This document shows, piece after piece, positions 8,877-18,248 of a stretch of 64,000 nucleotides of DNA. Source of the DNA: Vibrio metoecus (lineage in GTDB: Bacteria; Pseudomonadota; Gammaproteobacteria; Enterobacterales; Vibrionaceae); contig NZ_JJMN01000046.1 of the NCBI RefSeq assembly GCF_000696385.1, forward strand, positions 310,001 to 374,000, written 5' to 3'. The stretch's first letter is position 1. The number at the start of each line of letters is the position of its first letter. The notes under the pieces were generated by a model, which was not told where the DNA came from, did not search any database, and was given only the letters and a program-made list of their open reading frames with translations. A program made the position numbers and the translations under genes.

Positions 8877-9698
8877 TTAATTAACTGCGATGTAGCCTTT
8901 GTCAGCGACAATCTTCTGTGCGTCAGCAGACAGCATCCACTCTAGGAATTTTTTCGCTTCCGCAGATGGCTTGTCTTGTTTGTACAGCACGAGGAACGGA
9001 CGAGATACTTTGTAAGTACCGTTTTTCACGTTATCTACGCTCGCTTCAACACCGTTAACAGACAATGCGTGAACAGAGCTATCTACAGTACCGAGTGAAA
9101 TGTAACCGATAGAGTATGGGTTTGATGCCACCATGGTTTTCAATGCGCCATTGCCGTTTGCCACTTGAGCACGTTGAGAAATCGCTGATACTTCTTTATC
9201 TGCAATTTTCTTTTTCAGTTCCATGATGTCTTCGAAAGCACCACGAGTACCCGAAGCAGTGTCACGAGTGATCGCAACGATTGGCTTATCTTCACCACCG
9301 ACTTGTTTCCAGTTAGTGATTTCGCCTTTGTAGATTTCAGAAACTTGCTCAGCGGTTAAGCCTTTCACTGCATTGCTTGGGTGAACAACTACCGCGATAC
9401 CGTCTAGAGCAATTTTCTCTTCAACTAGCGTTGTTTCTTTTTCAGAATCTTTCAGATTGCGCGATGACATACCGATGTCCGCGCTACCATTTTTTGCGGC
9501 TTTGATACCCGCAGAAGAACCTGGGCCTTGTACTTCAATGAAAACTTCAGGATTCATTTTTGCGTAAGTTTCAGAAAACACTTCCATCAGCGGAGTAACA
9601 CTGCTTGAGCCCACTGCTGAGATTGTCTCTTTCGCCATAACTGGAGTTACTGCAAGTGCGCCCATAAGAGCGATAGCACCGATTACTGTCTTTTTCAT
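8877..9698 (-). CDS. pstS: PstS, periplasmic phosphate-binding protein
   Basis: Captures phosphate in the periplasm for PstCAB. The signal peptide is MKKTVIGAIALMGALAVTPVMA; the mature protein shows the phosphate loop SAVGSSSVTPL at its start, GSADIGMSSR near residue 78 and TRDTASGTRGAFED near residue 148, all phosphate-contacting elements of this family. I choose the ATG at 9698 (273 residues), preceded by AGGAAATTTG; 26 further codons are open upstream but would bury the signal peptide. It is first in the pst operon, downstream of two Pho boxes. Confidence 0.96.
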   Translation of the reverse strand: MKKTVIGAIALMGALAVTPVMAKETISAVGSSSVTPLMEVFSETYAKMNPEVFIEVQGPGSSAGIKAAKNGSADIGMSSRNLKDSEKETTLVEEKIALDGIAVVVHPSNAVKGLTAEQVSEIYKGEITNWKQVGGEDKPIVAITRDTASGTRGAFEDIMELKKKIADKEVSAISQRAQVANGNGALKTMVASNPYSIGYISLGTVDSSVHALSVNGVEASVDNVKNGTYKVSRPFLVLYKQDKPSAEAKKFLEWMLSADAQKIVADKGYIAVN

Positions 9699-9768
9699 CA
9701 CAAATTTCCTATAAGTGGCTTTGTTGCCGTTGTGTTTCACTTGAACGAGGCTCACTTTAGGCTGCGAA

Positions 9769-9808
9769 TATGACAATTATGTTTCAGTTAATTGAACCCT
9801 CTATGACA
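9769..9808 (-). promoter_or_regulatory. Tandem Pho boxes upstream of pstS
   Basis: Read on the minus strand, perfect TGTCATA half-sites lie at 9802-9808 and 9769-9775. Weaker heptamers fall at 9791-9797 and 9780-9786, so four heptamers follow each other at 11-base steps, the spacing of PhoB binding units. PhoB control of pst is established in enterobacteria and vibrios. The remaining gap to the chemoreceptor (9809-10068) is AT-rich with no other recognisable element. Confidence 0.7.
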
Positions 9809-10068
9809 CCTCCTACTTATTGTTCATAAAATCCACACACATAGCGTTTTCACTCCAGTTTTTATCAGGCTTGAAACAAAAAATTAACCACGGAAATTAA
9901 ATATTTCTTCTATCGACAAGCAGAGATTAAAAGCGTGATTATCGTCAACTTTTTATGGTTGTTTAAGGTTTGCAAGCGATTGCAATCTCACCACCGATGC
10001 TTATTATCGATGGGCATTTATTTCAAATAACGATAATTATTCTTAACAATTTTTAGAAGAGGATCACC

Positions 10069-11713
10069 ATGCGCCAGTTACTCAGTGGCTTGTCCATCAA
10101 GCTGCAGGTTGTAGTACCGGTATTTTTCACTCTGTTGTTACTGATCATTGGTATTACGTTCAGTACCTCCAGCTTAAAAACCGCCTTCCACCAAGTTACC
10201 GTCTCCACAGAACAACTCATTACCGATAAAGATAATCTCACCACCTTGATTGATAACACTTATGCGATGCGCATTAGCGCCATTTATAGTCTGTTTCGCC
10301 CCGCAGAAGTCACCGCCCTTCCTAACGTTCTTAAAGAAAAACAAACCGAAAACTTGGCGCTCTTACGCAGCCTTGCGGATAATCCCGAACTGAAAAATGA
10401 AGTCGCAGGGCTTACACAAGCCATGCAGCGTTATGTGGATTACTCGATTCAAACCATGATCCCGTTACTGAACATTCAGCATGGTGACCAAGAGAAAGAC
10501 GAGCGGTTTACCACCCAGTATGAACAAGCCACCGCCGAGTATCGCAAGGTGGGCAATGACATGATTAAAGCCATCGATGTGCTATCCAATCGCTTAAATC
10601 AAGTGGCTATGAATACCATTGATGAAAGTGAACACGAGCACGATTCGGTGATGTCTCAATCCACGTTTGCCTTAATCGGTATTTTACTGGTCGCTGCGCT
10701 AAGCAGTTGGCTACTGGCAGGCATCATCGTCACTCCGATTCGTCAGTTGCAACAAACGGTACGTGAAGTGGCAAAAGGTAACCTACTGGTTAAAGCCCAA
10801 GAAGTGGGTAATAACGAGATCACGTTACTGGCGCGCGATGTGAATGCTACCGTGACTCAACTGCGCCAAACGGTAGAAAGTCTAGTAGCGCATCAGTACC
10901 GATGTGGCTTCCGCTTCAACTGAATTAGCAACCGTGATGACGCAAGCCAGTGTTAACTCCGATCAAGAAAAGCAAGAAGTCGAGCAAGTCGCTTCGGCCG
11001 TCAATCAGCTGCAAAGTACCGCGCAAAGTGTCACCGACCATGCGCACAGTGCGGATGGTGCAGCCCAACAAGCTAACCAGCTTGCCTCACAAAGTTTGCG
11101 CATGTTTGAAGAGAGCAATCGCGCCACAGCCAAAATGGCCGATCAACTTACCGAAGCTGCGCAAGTGGTCAATCAACTCAAAGATCAGTCGGAGCGTATC
11201 GGTAACGTGACCGAAGTGATCCGCAGTATTTCAGAGCAAACCAACTTGCTCGCTTTGAATGCGGCGATTGAAGCGGCGCGCGCAGGAGAAAGTGGACGCG
11301 GCTTCGCCGTGGTCGCCGATGAAGTGCGAATGTTGGCTGCTCGTACCCAAACCTCAACGCAAGAGATCCAAACCATTATTGAAGAGCTGCAAAACCAGTC
11401 CAACACTGCCAACAGCAGTATGCACTCAAGCTTAAGCCTGCTTGAGCAAAACCAAGCGTTGGCGGCAAAAGTCAGTGCATCGCTGACCGAGATCAATCAC
11501 GCGATCACCGCATTGGGGCAGATCAACGCTCAAGTCGCGACCGCCTCGGAAGAGCAAAGCCAAGTAACCAAAGACATCAACCGTAACCTAAGCAACATCT
11601 ATGAGCTGGTTAGCCAAAATGTTACGGGTATCACCCAATCCGCTGCGGCAAGTCATGAGCTTTCTGATCTCGCTGAGCAGCAACACCAGCAGCTCCAGTA
11701 TTTCCGCGTGTAA
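10069..11713 (+). CDS. Methyl-accepting chemotaxis protein (frameshifted)
   Basis: A transmembrane chemoreceptor of about 547 residues. N-terminal helix at 10-30, a periplasmic helical-bundle-like sensor to about residue 195, a second membrane helix ([21 protein letters not shown]), a HAMP domain ([16 protein letters not shown]) and a cytoplasmic signalling hairpin whose tip reads [20 protein letters not shown]. The frame breaks at 10887-10895: CTAGTAGCGC carries one extra A relative to CTAGTGCGC, after which [15 protein letters not shown] continues the HAMP-to-signalling linker. No C-terminal NWETF-type methylation tether is present. It is divergent from pstS, which may hint at a phosphate-related role, but the ligand is unknown. 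Confidence 0.87.
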
Positions 11714-11740
11714 ATGACTCGGTGCTCTTTATGACATAAA

Positions 11741-11765
11741 AAAGGTCTGGCTAAGCCAGACCTTT
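11741..11765. terminator. Bidirectional terminator between the chemoreceptor and the hutR operon
   Basis: Perfect 11-bp stem AAAGGTCTGGC with GCCAGACCTTT around TAA, with A and T tracts on both sides. It serves the convergent genes ending at 11713 and 11799. Confidence 0.93.
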
Positions 11766-11798
11766 TTACTTTTCGGCGTATCCGTTGCCCACTTGGGT

Positions 11799-12362
11799 TT
11801 ATTCGTCATCCGATACCAGTAGCATCCCCATTTCATAACCGTGAATCGAGTATGCGTAAAGTTCACCATTGATCGCATCCCATACCCAAGCTTGTTCACG
11901 CTCAATACGCATGGTGTTACTCCACAGATAACCCGATAAATTACCAACTTCGGTCACTAAGCCTGAGGCAAATGCCGTTTCATTCGCCGCAGGTGCAAAG
12001 CAGGCGTGCTCGGTCAAACTGTTAAGCTCTTTGATGTTGGGCATACGCCACTGTTTTACCCCCGCAAACTGATGCAAACGGTGACGACTATCGGGATGGT
12101 TGATCGCTTGCACTTCTTGCAGCGCCGCTTGCCAACGCAAGGGTTGCACCTGCCCCGTACAGCGCCCTTGCGCGGCATTCCACTCTTTGCCAAAGGTGCA
12201 GCGCATCCACGTTAACCCAGTGTACAAATCTTTCACGGTGCCTTGAGTGCTGTACACATAGCGCAAATTGGGCGCACTGCGCGGAATATCACTGGCACAC
12301 TCTTGCGCCATAACGGGCAGGCTCAATGTCAGCCACATCGTCACGATTGAGAACGTTCTCAT
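11799..12362 (-). CDS. Exported DUF1566 (Lcl-like) protein
   Basis: A 187-residue protein with a signal peptide (MRTFSIVTMWLTLSLPVMA) followed by one DUF1566 domain: DLYTGLTWMRC near residue 48, WRMPNIKELNSL near 107 and GYLWSNTMR near 142. The domain occurs in secreted and surface proteins including collagen-like adhesins and fimbria-associated proteins; its biochemical role is not settled. Its start overlaps the stop of the upstream lipoprotein gene by four bases (ATGA), and it closes the Fur-type hutR operon. Four cysteines in the exported part suggest disulfides. Confidence 0.72.
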   Translation of the reverse strand: MRTFSIVTMWLTLSLPVMAQECASDIPRSAPNLRYVYSTQGTVKDLYTGLTWMRCTFGKEWNAAQGRCTGQVQPLRWQAALQEVQAINHPDSRHRLHQFAGVKQWRMPNIKELNSLTEHACFAPAANETAFASGLVTEVGNLSGYLWSNTMRIEREQAWVWDAINGELYAYSIHGYEMGMLLVSDDE

Positions 12363-13798
12363 TCCTCTACCTCCACAACATCCGCCACCATACGCACAGG
12401 CAGTACCAAGGAGGAGCCCGCATCGGCTGCCTGATCTTGGTTATAAACCTCGAGTATGCTTAACTCTCCCTTGCTCAAGCCTAAATGACTGATAATTTTA
12501 TAGTTCTTCACACCTTCACTCAAAGAGAGTGCGTAATTGGTATGACTCAGTGCCGAAGTCCACGTATGCCCAGAGTAATCTTGGTTTTGGCTCTGCTGCG
12601 GGAAATACGCCACACTCAGCGCCTGCGCGTCTTCGCCCATATCACCAAAATCAAACAGATTGAATAGCTCGGTATTCGTGGGTAAACGCCACTGGCGAAT
12701 GCCACAACGCTCGGTTTGATTCAAATGTTCAATGTATTGTGCGGTCGTACACAAAGCATCACCGACACTGCTGCAAGTCGCTTCGGCCAAATCGTCAGCA
12801 TAAGGGCTAAAGCGACCGGGAATTTCGAGGGCGAATAACCGTTCTTTGTCGTTGGTCGAGGCCGGATCCGCACTTTTCACTTCCCATACCAATCCGGTCA
12901 CCTCATCACGCACACAAGACCACTCACTCGCACTCTCACTCAGCCGTTTCCCTGCCGCGTCTAGCTTACTGAACGTAAAGCCAGCTTTGCCCAATTGGGC
13001 ATCACGACCGTATTCGGCATCCTGCTCCGGATAATCACTGTTGGGGACATAACCGACTACGCCCCCTTCTTCATAAAAGGTGATCAACCCTGTGTCGTTT
13101 AACGGCACTTGGCGAGGCACTCGTTTCGCCAACTGCGCAACGTACTGCGTTAATTGCGCGTCATCCAAAGCGTTGTGCACAATGCCCGGATCCTCTTCAC
13201 CAAACGTTTGTGCCAAGGCAGCCAACACTTGTGGGCGCAGCTCAGGTTCGATCAGCGACAACATGTCCAACATATTGGCTTCGAGCTGTGCCAAAGCATT
13301 GTCAGTCAGCAGGGAGCGCAAATCGCGCGTGGCCACAATGCCACGTTGTTCTAATTGCCCAACAAACAAAGTGAGTGCGTCATGCTCGGTGTAACCGGCG
13401 AGCATTAATGCGGCGAACAGCGTACTCACGCCATTAATCACTCGCTCTCCGGCACGATTGAGCCCAGGAGCGGCTAACACCATGCGGGATGAGGTTGGAT
13501 GGGTGGAGCGAGCGCCACTCCCGCTGATCTCGGCCAAAATCGGTAGCGAGTAGAGAGATTTATCCACGCTGCGCAAAGTGAAGCGGCCATCGCTATCGGC
13601 TTGTGTCGTTAACTCACCATCATCACACATAAAATTCTGATTATGGTCTAAGCAAATTTTACTGTTCAGGGCGATTTGCTGTGCGACCAGAGCCCCAGAG
13701 ACCACGTACTCCGGTAAGCTCACATCCGTGGTTTCCTCACCACCACCACAGCCCACCAACAGCAGCGCGCTATACATCAAAGTGTTGTGAAATTTCAT
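12359..13798 (-). CDS. DUF1566 lipoprotein
   Basis: A 479-residue lipoprotein: the lipobox LLVGC at residues 13-17 is followed by GGGEE, so outer-membrane sorting is likely. Residues 35-90 look like a carboxypeptidase-regulatory or thrombospondin-like calcium segment (DHNQNFMCDDGELTTQADSDG), and residues 285-470 form a DUF1566 domain (DEVTGLVWEVK, RQWRLPTNTELFNLF, GHTWTS). It overlaps both neighbours by four bases. It is paralogous in domain content to the next gene. Its position beside a secreted protease and a haem receptor suggests a surface-docking or substrate-holding role (inference). Confidence 0.74.
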   Translation of the reverse strand: MKFHNTLMYSALLLVGCGGGEETTDVSLPEYVVSGALVAQQIALNSKICLDHNQNFMCDDGELTTQADSDGRFTLRSVDKSLYSLPILAEISGSGARSTHPTSSRMVLAAPGLNRAGERVINGVSTLFAALMLAGYTEHDALTLFVGQLEQRGIVATRDLRSLLTDNALAQLEANMLDMLSLIEPELRPQVLAALAQTFGEEDPGIVHNALDDAQLTQYVAQLAKRVPRQVPLNDTGLITFYEEGGVVGYVPNSDYPEQDAEYGRDAQLGKAGFTFSKLDAAGKRLSESASEWSCVRDEVTGLVWEVKSADPASTNDKERLFALEIPGRFSPYADDLAEATCSSVGDALCTTAQYIEHLNQTERCGIRQWRLPTNTELFNLFDFGDMGEDAQALSVAYFPQQSQNQDYSGHTWTSALSHTNYALSLSEGVKNYKIISHLGLSKGELSILEVYNQDQAADAGSSLVLPVRMVADVVEVEE

Positions 13799-16095
13799 TG
13801 TTGATTGCCTTTTTTCGCCAAACGACGACGGTGAAAAACACTCAGTAACAGCAGCAATACGCCGCTCAAGGACGTGCCGCCTGCGGCAATGTCTTCCTCT
13901 TCTAACGGTTTGTTCTGCTCTTGCGTTGCTTTATCGCAGGTATAGCGTTTAACTTGTCCTACTCCCCACAGCTGCAAGGTGCCGGTGTTGCCCGCCACAT
14001 TGTCGAGGATTTCCAAACGCCAATAGCCATCTAACCGCTCACCGCGCAACACTTGTAGCGCCTTTTGGTGAGCCAATACCCAGTAGTCATCCAATTGCGC
14101 AACAGGCGTCGTTTGATTATTGAGGATTTCCACCCGAGTACCCTGAGGCGAAATCAAGGTGATACGAAGATCCTGCATATTGCTGTGATTGAGTTTTAAA
14201 CGCAGTGCAAAATCGTCGCCAACCGTGCGAGCTTCTCCATCTACGAAGAAATTGTAACTTTTGAAGCCGGAAGCAAGTTTGCCATCGTCACCCAACTGCG
14301 CATCACGCAACTTTGAGTCAATCGCAGTGAAGGTGTGATCCATTTGTGGAATACCAAACACCACCGGTAACTCTGCTTGCCAAGTTTGTGCGCTTAAATG
14401 CTGAGCATATTGGTAACGGAGATCGACTTGCACCGAGGTCGCAACACCACATTCATAACGGCTTGGTGCAGGCAAGCGCCACACCGCACTCGCCAGATTT
14501 TCTTGGCTGAACGTGTGGGTTTGACCCGCCATCACCACCGTTGCTTGGGTGCTGGCAGAACGTTCAGCCGACTTCACATAGATGTTTTGGCTTGCCTGCG
14601 GATCAAGATATTGCTTAGCGAAAGCCACCTTAAACGGTGCTTTAAGCAAACCATGATGCTGAAGATTGCGCTGTAAGATCAGCTGATAATCTTTGTCTGG
14701 ATAAAGTGCGTTGGCAACATACAGCATGTTTTGCGCAAGATCGTGCATCAGCACCCCACGCCCGACACCAAACATCGACTCCAACACCACCGTGTTGAAT
14801 TCATCAAATGCGTTCACACCGTACTGCTCCACCGATTGCTTCAAACTTTGAAACAGCGGCGTTGACCACAGTTCATCCCCCAAGTAACCCGCTTCATGTT
14901 CATGAGCACGATAATCACCGGCTGAATAATAACGCGCCGCTAAGTTGGCCAGACTACGAGTGGAAATGGTCGCGCCGAAATAGCCGTCCCAGTTGAAAAG
15001 AGTATCAACTTCAAATGCTTTGCCCTGCTCAAATTGGTTGCGGTAGCTATACGCGCCAGCCCAGTAATCGCCAAAGCCTTCGCCTAACGCCCCCGTGTGT
15101 CCGTACGCCCAATCAGGCACGATGTGGTAATGAATCGCGTGACCAAACTCATGCCAGATGATGTCTGCATCGAGCGCGTCGGGAGAGCCTCCTTGTCCGA
15201 ATAAAATGGCATTCGGTCCCACATAATAAGACGAGTTATTGGTTGACAGTGCCGCGGCATCAAACAGTACAGGTTGCAAACCGGAGCCATCGGCTTTCTC
15301 AAAGAGTGAATAACCTAGTGACGTCAAATACTGCAACGAGCGATCCAGATGCACAAACGCCATCAGGTGAGCAAAGCCTTCATCGGCTAACTGAGTCGCT
15401 TGTAGTGACGCAATCGAATCCCAGCTCACCACACCTTTCGCCTCTAACAAACTCACATCACTGTCGGTGTAAACCGCACTGTCAGCAGCTTTCTCTTGGA
15501 TCGCTTGCGCATCGACCATCTTTACTTGCTCGTTAGCAAGATAATATCGACCACCCGATTGAAGCAATGACACTTGAGTTCGAACATACTGTGCGGGGTT
15601 GGGGTAGTCGTCTATCGTTGACCAAGGGGTCAGAGGCGCCGCCAAACCATCCATAGTGCGCAGATCCGGGTCGACAATCGAGACTTGAACCTCAACCAAA
15701 GTCCCCGCCGTTAATTCTGGTGGTTGAAGCGCGGTTAAACGTTGTGGGGCAACCAATTCAGCGGCCACACTCGGCACGCCGTTAACCAACACGGTATCGT
15801 TTAAGCTTTTAAACACTCGTGTGACGTTGCCCAACTTGTCGGTGGACAGCACAATCGTCTTTTGCCCTTGTGGCTCACCATTTTGGGTCAAATCAAAGTT
15901 GTAGTGTGCGCCTAACAAGCTGGTTTTATGGTAACGCAGCGCGGCTTGCCCAACTTGCGGGTAATACTTTTGCACAAAAGCTAATGCCTCCGCATCGTTA
16001 AGCACCTTATCGCTTGTGGCTGGATAATCCCACTGTGCCGCCAGTGTCAGCGGTGCGAACAGGCTGGCTAACGTTAGAGTTAGTATTGATTTCAT
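13795..16095 (-). CDS. Secreted zinc metalloprotease with P domain and GlyGly-CTERM tail
   Basis: A 766-residue secreted protease. Signal peptide at 1-19; a propeptide-like region with PepSY/FTP character (residues 30-110); a gluzincin core with the zinc site HEFGHAIHYH near residue 317 and the downstream Glu in GALGEGFGDYW, the pattern of M36 fungalysin-like enzymes; a proprotein-convertase P domain near 590-715 (LRITLISPQGTRVEIL); and a C-terminal AGGTSLSG, hydrophobic stretch, HRRR tail. That tail is the GlyGly-CTERM signal cleaved by rhombosortase in type II secretion substrates of vibrios. The start lies ten bases after the restored hutR stop. Target proteins are unknown; haemoproteins are an attractive guess. 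Confidence 0.82.
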   Translation of the reverse strand: MKSILTLTLASLFAPLTLAAQWDYPATSDKVLNDAEALAFVQKYYPQVGQAALRYHKTSLLGAHYNFDLTQNGEPQGQKTIVLSTDKLGNVTRVFKSLNDTVLVNGVPSVAAELVAPQRLTALQPPELTAGTLVEVQVSIVDPDLRTMDGLAAPLTPWSTIDDYPNPAQYVRTQVSLLQSGGRYYLANEQVKMVDAQAIQEKAADSAVYTDSDVSLLEAKGVVSWDSIASLQATQLADEGFAHLMAFVHLDRSLQYLTSLGYSLFEKADGSGLQPVLFDAAALSTNNSSYYVGPNAILFGQGGSPDALDADIIWHEFGHAIHYHIVPDWAYGHTGALGEGFGDYWAGAYSYRNQFEQGKAFEVDTLFNWDGYFGATISTRSLANLAARYYSAGDYRAHEHEAGYLGDELWSTPLFQSLKQSVEQYGVNAFDEFNTVVLESMFGVGRGVLMHDLAQNMLYVANALYPDKDYQLILQRNLQHHGLLKAPFKVAFAKQYLDPQASQNIYVKSAERSASTQATVVMAGQTHTFSQENLASAVWRLPAPSRYECGVATSVQVDLRYQYAQHLSAQTWQAELPVVFGIPQMDHTFTAIDSKLRDAQLGDDGKLASGFKSYNFFVDGEARTVGDDFALRLKLNHSNMQDLRITLISPQGTRVEILNNQTTPVAQLDDYWVLAHQKALQVLRGERLDGYWRLEILDNVAGNTGTLQLWGVGQVKRYTCDKATQEQNKPLEEEDIAAGGTSLSGVLLLLLSVFHRRRLAKKGNQQ

Positions 16096-16104
16096 CGTTA
16101 ACTC

Positions 16105-18248
16105 CTAGAACACATATTTAGCGTGCAGGGTGAAATAACGTCCCGGCTCAGTGGAAGTAACGCGTGTCACTTTGCGACCACGCCCGCGACGTCTTGATAG
16201 CGGATGTACTCCTTATCAAGTAGGTTGACCACGTTGAAGCTGGCACTCCATTGAGCGTTCCATTGGTAGTTGAACCCCATGTCCCAACTCACCCAACCGG
16301 CAGTAGTCGCACATTCCGTTTCACTACCTTGCTCTGTGACGCAGGTGGAGACTCGGTTCATGGCACTCGCCCAGTTCAGGCGGCTGTATGCATCCCACTG
16401 CTCACGTTGGTAGTTGATCTGCACATTGCCTTCTAAGGGTGTCAAGGTACGAACATATTGGCCTTGGCCATCTTTTCCGTTGACATATCCCAGTTTGTTT
16501 TCAAAGCTCCAACGCTCATCTAAGCGATGAACTAACGACATTTCAGCCCCGTAGGTTTTAACTCCAGCGATATTTTGGTACTGCTGGATCACTGAACCCG
16601 TGGTGTCGTCATAGCCGACTTGTTTTACATCGATAAAGTTATCGAAGAGGGAATAAAACACCGCCACATAGAGCTGAGTCTGACCATTGTCGTATTTGCT
16701 TCCCAACTCGAAACTGTCACTGGTTTCGGCGCGCAACTTATTGTTGGGTTTGATCATAAATGGCGTCAGGGGAACGAAACTGTGGTCGCTTGCCCCATAG
16801 GCTTTATCGTAACTTGGCGCACGAAAACCGTGGTTATAGCTCAGGTACGTGTTCCACTCTGGATGCCATTGATAAGCAACGGAGGCACTCGGCGACCATT
16901 CGCTACTGCCCATCGTCACCACTTTGTAGCCCTGAATGCGATCGGCACTTTTTGGGGTCAGCTTTTGTGCATCAAAGCGTAAACCGGCCGTCAGTGCCCA
17001 ATCACCGAGCGTGAGGTGATCTTGCCCATACACGCCAAAACGATACTCGCGCGCGGGTGCAAAAGGTTCGTCCGGTTGCTGCTGCTCGCCCGACGATTCA
17101 ATCACACGCATGGTTTTCGGACGTTGATAATCATGCCCATCAACGCTCATTCCATACGTGAACTGGTGCAACTTCTCTGCTTGTTGCCACTCTTTTTGCG
17201 CATTGAGCGTGGCTCCTAACGCGGCATCGTCAAAACCTTCATCTCGCAATTCACGACGATAGGAAAGGATGCCCGAGCCAGAAAGATCGTTCGACATTAA
17301 ACGGTTCGTTTGGGTGATGTTGTTTGTGCTGCGCCAGTAAAGTTTCCCTTCCAGCGTATCCATCCAAGCCAAGTAAGCATCATAATCTGCGCCAACACTT
17401 ATCAGGCGCGTCTGGCTACGTTGATACTCATTAAACGTCACTAAATCCCATTTATCGTCTTTTTGGATCGAAGCGGAACCTTCACGGCGTTGCGCGTTAT
17501 CATCAAAATATTCTAAGCGGGTTTTCAAACGCAGCGTATCGTTCAACCAGTAATGGTGAGTAAGCGCGAGGTTGTAACCCTCCACTTCACGGTGATACAA
17601 ATCCTGCTCAAAGTTACGCGTTTCTTCACCTTGCCAATAGTCTACCGTCAACAAGGTTTCGCCATCGCCACGACGCATCGCCAACGCATGGCTGCCTTGG
17701 TAACGATTGCTGATACCGCTGTAAGTCAACGCGGCATCGACGTAATAGTCACGGTCATACAGATAATCTTCCGGCGTTTTGCTCTCGATAATCACTACAC
17801 CGCCAATCGCACCAGAACCGTATAGCGTTGAGCTTGCCCCTTTCACAACTTGCACTTGTTTGACCTGACTCAAGCTAAAGGTATTGCGGCCATATTTGTC
17901 GTTAATATCGGCTGCGCCATAGCCATCAGCGCTTTGTACCCCATCGCGCACAATCGCAATGCGGTTGCCGGTCATACCACGAATCGTGATATTTTGTGGA
18001 CGCCCCGCTCCGCCAGTGACGCTCACGCCCGGCTCTTGGTTCAGTGCATCATACAACTCAGTCTTGCCTTGCTTTTCAAGAGTTTCCCCTTCAAGCACCG
18101 CGACTGAACCTGCCACTTCTGACAACGGTTGTTCAATTCGATTGGCTGTTACCACCACTTCTTCATAGTGGCTTGGCTCAGATTCGGCATGAGCGAACCC
18201 CGCCGCGAGTACACTAAGTACCGCAGCTGATACTGGAGAAAGCTTCAT
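16105..18248 (-). CDS. hutR: HutR, TonB-dependent haem receptor (frameshifted at C-terminus)
   Basis: Outer-membrane receptor taking up haem with TonB energy. Signal peptide 1-21; TonB box EEVVVTA near residue 29; plug domain to about 150; 22-strand barrel. The haem-receptor signature NHGFRAP near residue 480 is followed by a His (SDHSF) and a PNNKLRAE segment matching the FRAP/NPNL pattern. One frame stops at 16167 after VAGVVAK, but the shifted frame continues GRKVTRVTSTEPGRYF and ends HAKYVF, with the terminal Phe needed for barrel assembly, at the TAG at 16105-16107. The net shift at about 16185 is minus one or plus two. I recognise it as V. cholerae HutR. It overlaps ptrB as TAATG. Confidence 0.85.
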
